NCBI RefSeq assembly: GCF_015624505.1
Contig: NZ_CP061379.1
Location: 186,001-250,000, forward strand
Direction: 5' to 3'
DNA length: 64,000 nucleotides
DNA from: Bradyrhizobium commune
Lineage (GTDB): Bacteria > Pseudomonadota > Alphaproteobacteria > Rhizobiales > Xanthobacteraceae
Translations under genes and position numbers: made by a program
Notes under the pieces: model-generated
The model's input: the letters and a program-made list of their open reading frames with translations, nothing else
The model's database searches: none
Told to the model about the DNA's origin: nothing
Part shown: in pieces, positions 61,159 through 64,000 of the stretch
How the letters are laid out: each line of letters starts with the position of its first letter
Numbering within the stretch: the first letter of the stretch is position 1

Positions 61159-62049
61159 ATGGCGAGCTGGTTCTACGCATCCGAAGGCAAGCAGCAGGGG
61201 CCCTATCCGGAAGGGCAATTCCGCGATCTGATCGCTCAGGGCGTCGTGCGCCCCGACACGCTGGTGTGGTCCGAGGGCATGGCCGGCTGGCAGAAGGCCG
61301 TCGAAATTCCCGGCCTGATCGGCGGCGCCGGTGCGCCCCCGATGGTCCCGACCGGCGGCCCACCCATGATGGGCGGCGGTAGCTATACCGGTGCCGGCAG
61401 TGCGGCCGGAGGATCGCTGTCCATCGACTTCGGAATCTGGGACTTCGTCTGGCGCACGCTGGCGATGACGATCGGCTCTGCCTTCGTGATCCCCGCGCCT
61501 TGGCTGATCGTTTGGTACACGAAGTGGTTGGTATCCTGCGTTCGAGTGCCCGGACGGCCGAACCTCAGCTTCGAAGGTGGGGCGATGACCATCGTGCCCT
61601 GGTTCTTTGGCATCATCGTGCTCTTCGCCATAGCGGGGTACACGGGCAGTCAGCTGATCAACCTGCTGGCCTTCCTGCTTTACATCGCTGCTTACTGGCT
61701 TTTCATAAGATGGTTTGTCGCGAATCTTGCGTCGAACGGCCAGCCGCTCGGGCTCAGCTTTTCCGGCACTCCCTGGGCCTATGTCGGCTGGATGCTCCTG
61801 TTCTTCGTTTCCATCATTACCATCATCGGCTGGGCATGGGTTTATGCGGCTTGGCTCCGATGGTTCTGTCGCAACATCCAGGGCACCCGGCGCGAAGTCG
61901 TATTCGTCGGCAGCGGCCTGGAGTTCCTGTGGCGATCGATCGTGATCGCCATTGTCAGCTCCCTCATCATCCCGATTCCGTGGATGTATCGCTGGAAGCT
62001 GCGATGGCTGGCGTCGCAGGCGCTGCTCGCGCCGCGTGGCTCGACGTGA
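61159..62049 (+). CDS. GYF_2-domain multi-pass membrane protein
   Basis: The 296-residue protein starts with a GYF_2 domain (SWFYASEGKQQGPYPEGQFRDLIAQGVVRPDTLVWSEGMAGWQKAVEIPGL, residues 3-55), then a Gly/Pro-rich linker. The rest has about 5 hydrophobic helices in a WRTLAMTIGSAFVIPAPWLIVWYTKWL...LRWFCRNIQGTRREVVFVG arrangement that repeats (FVIPAPWLIVWYTKW and LIIPIPWMYRWKLRW). It is a two-fold repeated membrane domain, possibly DUF898-like. Function is unknown. Its start region carries ACATAAGTATGT at 61131-61142. Confidence 0.83.
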   Translation: MASWFYASEGKQQGPYPEGQFRDLIAQGVVRPDTLVWSEGMAGWQKAVEIPGLIGGAGAPPMVPTGGPPMMGGGSYTGAGSAAGGSLSIDFGIWDFVWRTLAMTIGSAFVIPAPWLIVWYTKWLVSCVRVPGRPNLSFEGGAMTIVPWFFGIIVLFAIAGYTGSQLINLLAFLLYIAAYWLFIRWFVANLASNGQPLGLSFSGTPWAYVGWMLLFFVSIITIIGWAWVYAAWLRWFCRNIQGTRREVVFVGSGLEFLWRSIVIAIVSSLIIPIPWMYRWKLRWLASQALLAPRGST

Positions 62050-62094
62050 GCTGATCGGGACAACTCCGCGCGCGATTGATCGCGCTCAGGGCCT

Positions 62095-62958
62095 TCAGCT
62101 CCTCCGCTCGCGCACGGAGCCTTCCTGCGCGACGGAGGCCACCAGCGTGCCGTCGGGCTTGAAGATCGAGCCGCGGGTCAGGCCGCGGCCGCCTTGCGCG
62201 CTCGGCGAATCCTGCGCGTAGAGCAGCCATTCGTCGGCGCGGAACGGGCGATGAAACCACATCGCGTGGTCGAGGCTCGCCGGCATCATGCGCTTGTCGA
62301 ACAGCGTGCGGCCGTAGCGCGCCATGATCGCATCGAGCAGCGAGAAGTCCGAGGCATAGGCGAGCGCGCACATGTGCAGCGCCGGATCGTCCGGCAGCGT
62401 CGCCGCGGTCCTGATCCAGACGTGAATGCGGCCGTCCTCGATCCTCTCGCCGAAATAGCGGCCGAGCTCCACCGGGCGCAGCTCGATCGGCCGATCGGAT
62501 TCGTAGTAGCGGCGGATGAATTCCGGCATCTCGCGGAACATCGGCTGCTTCGCCACTTCCTCCGCCGTGAGCTTTTCCGGCGGCGGCACCTCGGGCATCT
62601 TGTCCTGATGGTCGAACGCGGTTTCCTCCTCGGCATGGAACGACACCATGATCGAGAAGATCGCATTGCCGTGCTGGATCGCGGTGACGCGGCGCGTCGA
62701 ATAGCTCTTGCCGTCGCGCAGGCGCTCGACCTGATAGATGATCGGGATCTGCGGATCACCCGGCAGGATGAAATAACAATGCAGCGAATGCGGCAGCCGG
62801 CCCTCGACCGTGCGGCAGGCCGCAACCATCGCCTGGCCGATTACCTGGCCGCCGAACACCCGCTGCCAGCTCGTCTTCGGGCTGTTGCCGCGGAACAGAT
62901 TCACCTCGAGCTGCTCGAGGTCGAGGATCGCGATCAAATCGATCAGGCTTTTGGACAT
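62095..62958 (-). CDS. tesB: Acyl-CoA thioesterase II
   Basis: The 287-residue double-hotdog enzyme starts MSKSLIDLIAILDLEQLEVNLFRGNSP. It has WQRVFGGQVIGQAMVAACRTV, LPHSLHCYFILPGDP, YSTRRVTAIQHGNAIFSIMVSF and the C-terminal LDHAMWFHRPFRADEWLLYAQDSPSAQGGRGLTRG, with the catalytic Asp/Gln/Thr region. It hydrolyses medium- and long-chain acyl-CoA. ATG at 62958 is preferred over an ATG 11 codons earlier. It is divergent from the UbiH-like gene. Confidence 0.94.
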   Translation of the reverse strand: MSKSLIDLIAILDLEQLEVNLFRGNSPKTSWQRVFGGQVIGQAMVAACRTVEGRLPHSLHCYFILPGDPQIPIIYQVERLRDGKSYSTRRVTAIQHGNAIFSIMVSFHAEEETAFDHQDKMPEVPPPEKLTAEEVAKQPMFREMPEFIRRYYESDRPIELRPVELGRYFGERIEDGRIHVWIRTAATLPDDPALHMCALAYASDFSLLDAIMARYGRTLFDKRMMPASLDHAMWFHRPFRADEWLLYAQDSPSAQGGRGLTRGSIFKPDGTLVASVAQEGSVRERRS

Positions 62959-63106
62959 GACTTGCGCTTTCGCATCGCCCCGGAATGGCACATCAGGCAG
63001 TTCTTTGCGGGCGGTTCCGCCCTTGTTTCACCGCACTGTTTCGCCCACCTCAAGTCTGCTAGCAAGGCCAAGAGTTAGCCGGGGTTTTTGGCAGGAAAGC
63101 TTGGGT

Positions 63107-64000
63107 ATGTCAGCACAGGGTAGCATTGTCATTGGTGGCGGCGCGTTCGCGGGCCTTGCGCTCGCTCTGGCGCTGCGCCAGGGCCTCGGACCCGAGATTC
63201 CCGTCATCGTCGCCGATCCGGCGCTCAGCACGCGGCCAAGCCGCGACCCCCGCGCGACCGCGATCGTCGCCGCCTGCCGCCGGCTGTTCGAGGCGATCGG
63301 CGCCTGGGACGATGTCAGGGGCGAGGCGCAGCCGATCCTCGACATGGTCGTCACGGATTCGAAGCTGGAAGACGCCACGCGTCCGGTATTCCTGAATTTT
63401 GCCGGCGATGTCGCGCCAGGCGAGCCGTTTGCGCATATGATCGAGAACCGCCGCCTGATCGACGCGCTGGTCGTCCGTGCCGAGGCGGCAGGCGTCGAGC
63501 TCCGCGCCACCACGGTCGCGACCTATGACGCAAGTCCTGGTGGCATTGACGTGACGCTCGGCGATGGCAGCAAGGTCGCCGCGAGCCTGTTGATTGCGGC
63601 TGACGGCGCGAAGTCCAGGCTGCGCGAGCGCGCCGGGATCGTTACCCATGGCTGGGAATATGATCAATCCGGCATCGTCGTCACCGTCGGCCATGAGCGC
63701 GATCACGAGGGCCGCGCCGAGGAACATTTTCTGCCCGCAGGCCCGTTCGCGATCCTGCCGCTGACCGGAAAACGGTCCTCGCTGGTGTGGACCGAGCGCC
63801 GCAGCGAGGCCGCGCGCATCGTGGCCTTGAGCGAGGAGGAATTTCACGGCGAGCTCGAGCAGCGTTTCGGCCTGCATCTCGGCGAGGTGAAGCCGCTCGA
63901 CAAGCCGCGCGCATTCCCGCTGTCCTATTTCGTGGCGCGCTCCTTCATCGCCGAGCGCCTCGCGCTGGTCGGCGATTCCGCCCATGTCATTCACCCGATC
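63107..64000 (+). CDS. UbiH/UbiF/COQ6-family FAD monooxygenase (C-terminus outside window)
   Basis: From ATG 63107 the frame stays open to the right edge (298 codons); about 100 residues should be missing. It has the N-terminal FAD-binding GGG-AFAGLALALAL, the RDPRATAIVAA segment, FAHMIENRRLIDALVVRAEAAGVEL, LLIAADGAKSRLRERAGI and VGDSAHVIHPI, the second FAD motif. Family members hydroxylate ubiquinone precursors. Which ring position (C5, C6 or other) cannot be read from this part. Confidence 0.9.
   Translation, partial: MSAQGSIVIGGGAFAGLALALALRQGLGPEIPVIVADPALSTRPSRDPRATAIVAACRRLFEAIGAWDDVRGEAQPILDMVVTDSKLEDATRPVFLNFAGDVAPGEPFAHMIENRRLIDALVVRAEAAGVELRATTVATYDASPGGIDVTLGDGSKVAASLLIAADGAKSRLRERAGIVTHGWEYDQSGIVVTVGHERDHEGRAEEHFLPAGPFAILPLTGKRSSLVWTERRSEAARIVALSEEEFHGELEQRFGLHLGEVKPLDKPRAFPLSYFVARSFIAERLALVGDSAHVIHPI

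Overview
The window is chromosomal DNA from a high-GC alphaproteobacterium. Protein sequences, gene order and the intergenic repeats all point to the Bradyrhizobium group (Rhizobiales); this is a recognition call, not a database result. About 61 protein genes are supported. I see no rRNA, tRNA, insertion sequence, prophage or CRISPR array.

Layout. 1-3.6 kb: envelope lipoprotein of the penicillin-binding-protein activator type, divergent from rsmI-yraN-gshB. 4.1-9.3 kb: part of a Tad/Flp pilus locus (cpaBCDE, then a TadD-like TPR lipoprotein on the other strand), then a small PilZ protein. 9.9-14.3 kb: comM/yifB, a small secreted protein of unknown function and a hybrid histidine kinase. 14.5-19.2 kb: minus-strand histidine operon hisB-DUF2628-hisH-hisA-hisF-hisE-coaA. 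19.4-23.4 kb: hslV, a DUF2585 membrane protein, hslU and an unrecognised multi-pass membrane protein. 23.6-30.1 kb: smr, mltA, a Tim44-like gene, secB, dnaQ, coaE, maf and the PPDK regulatory protein, the gene set that lies next to the replication origin in Caulobacter and its relatives. 30.6-43.6 kb: hemJ, rho, mnmE, mnmG, rsmG, parA, parB, and on the minus strand leuS-lptE-holA. 43.8-52.2 kb: two convergent GGDEF proteins, yggS, a hydratase, an L,D-transpeptidase-like protein, a CenR-type response regulator, a lone cyclic-nucleotide-binding domain, xthA and lolA. 52.3-64 kb: ftsK and an aminotransferase, a GFA-family protein, glnK-amtB, a ClpP paralogue, an ArsR-AHSA1 pair, a second P-II gene, a GYF-domain membrane protein, tesB and the start of a UbiH-type monooxygenase.

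The most informative part is 30-39 kb. The 475-bp non-coding gap between the PPDK regulator and hemJ holds four GANTC sites in 50 bp, a CtrA-like TTAA-N7-TTAC, degenerate DnaA-box-like 9-mers and an AT-rich patch, so I propose it as the chromosome origin. From 4 to 6.5 kb away, around mnmG, are five parS-like sites (two perfect), followed by parA and parB. Several families of palindromic intergenic repeats recur through the window, including one copy between parA and parB.
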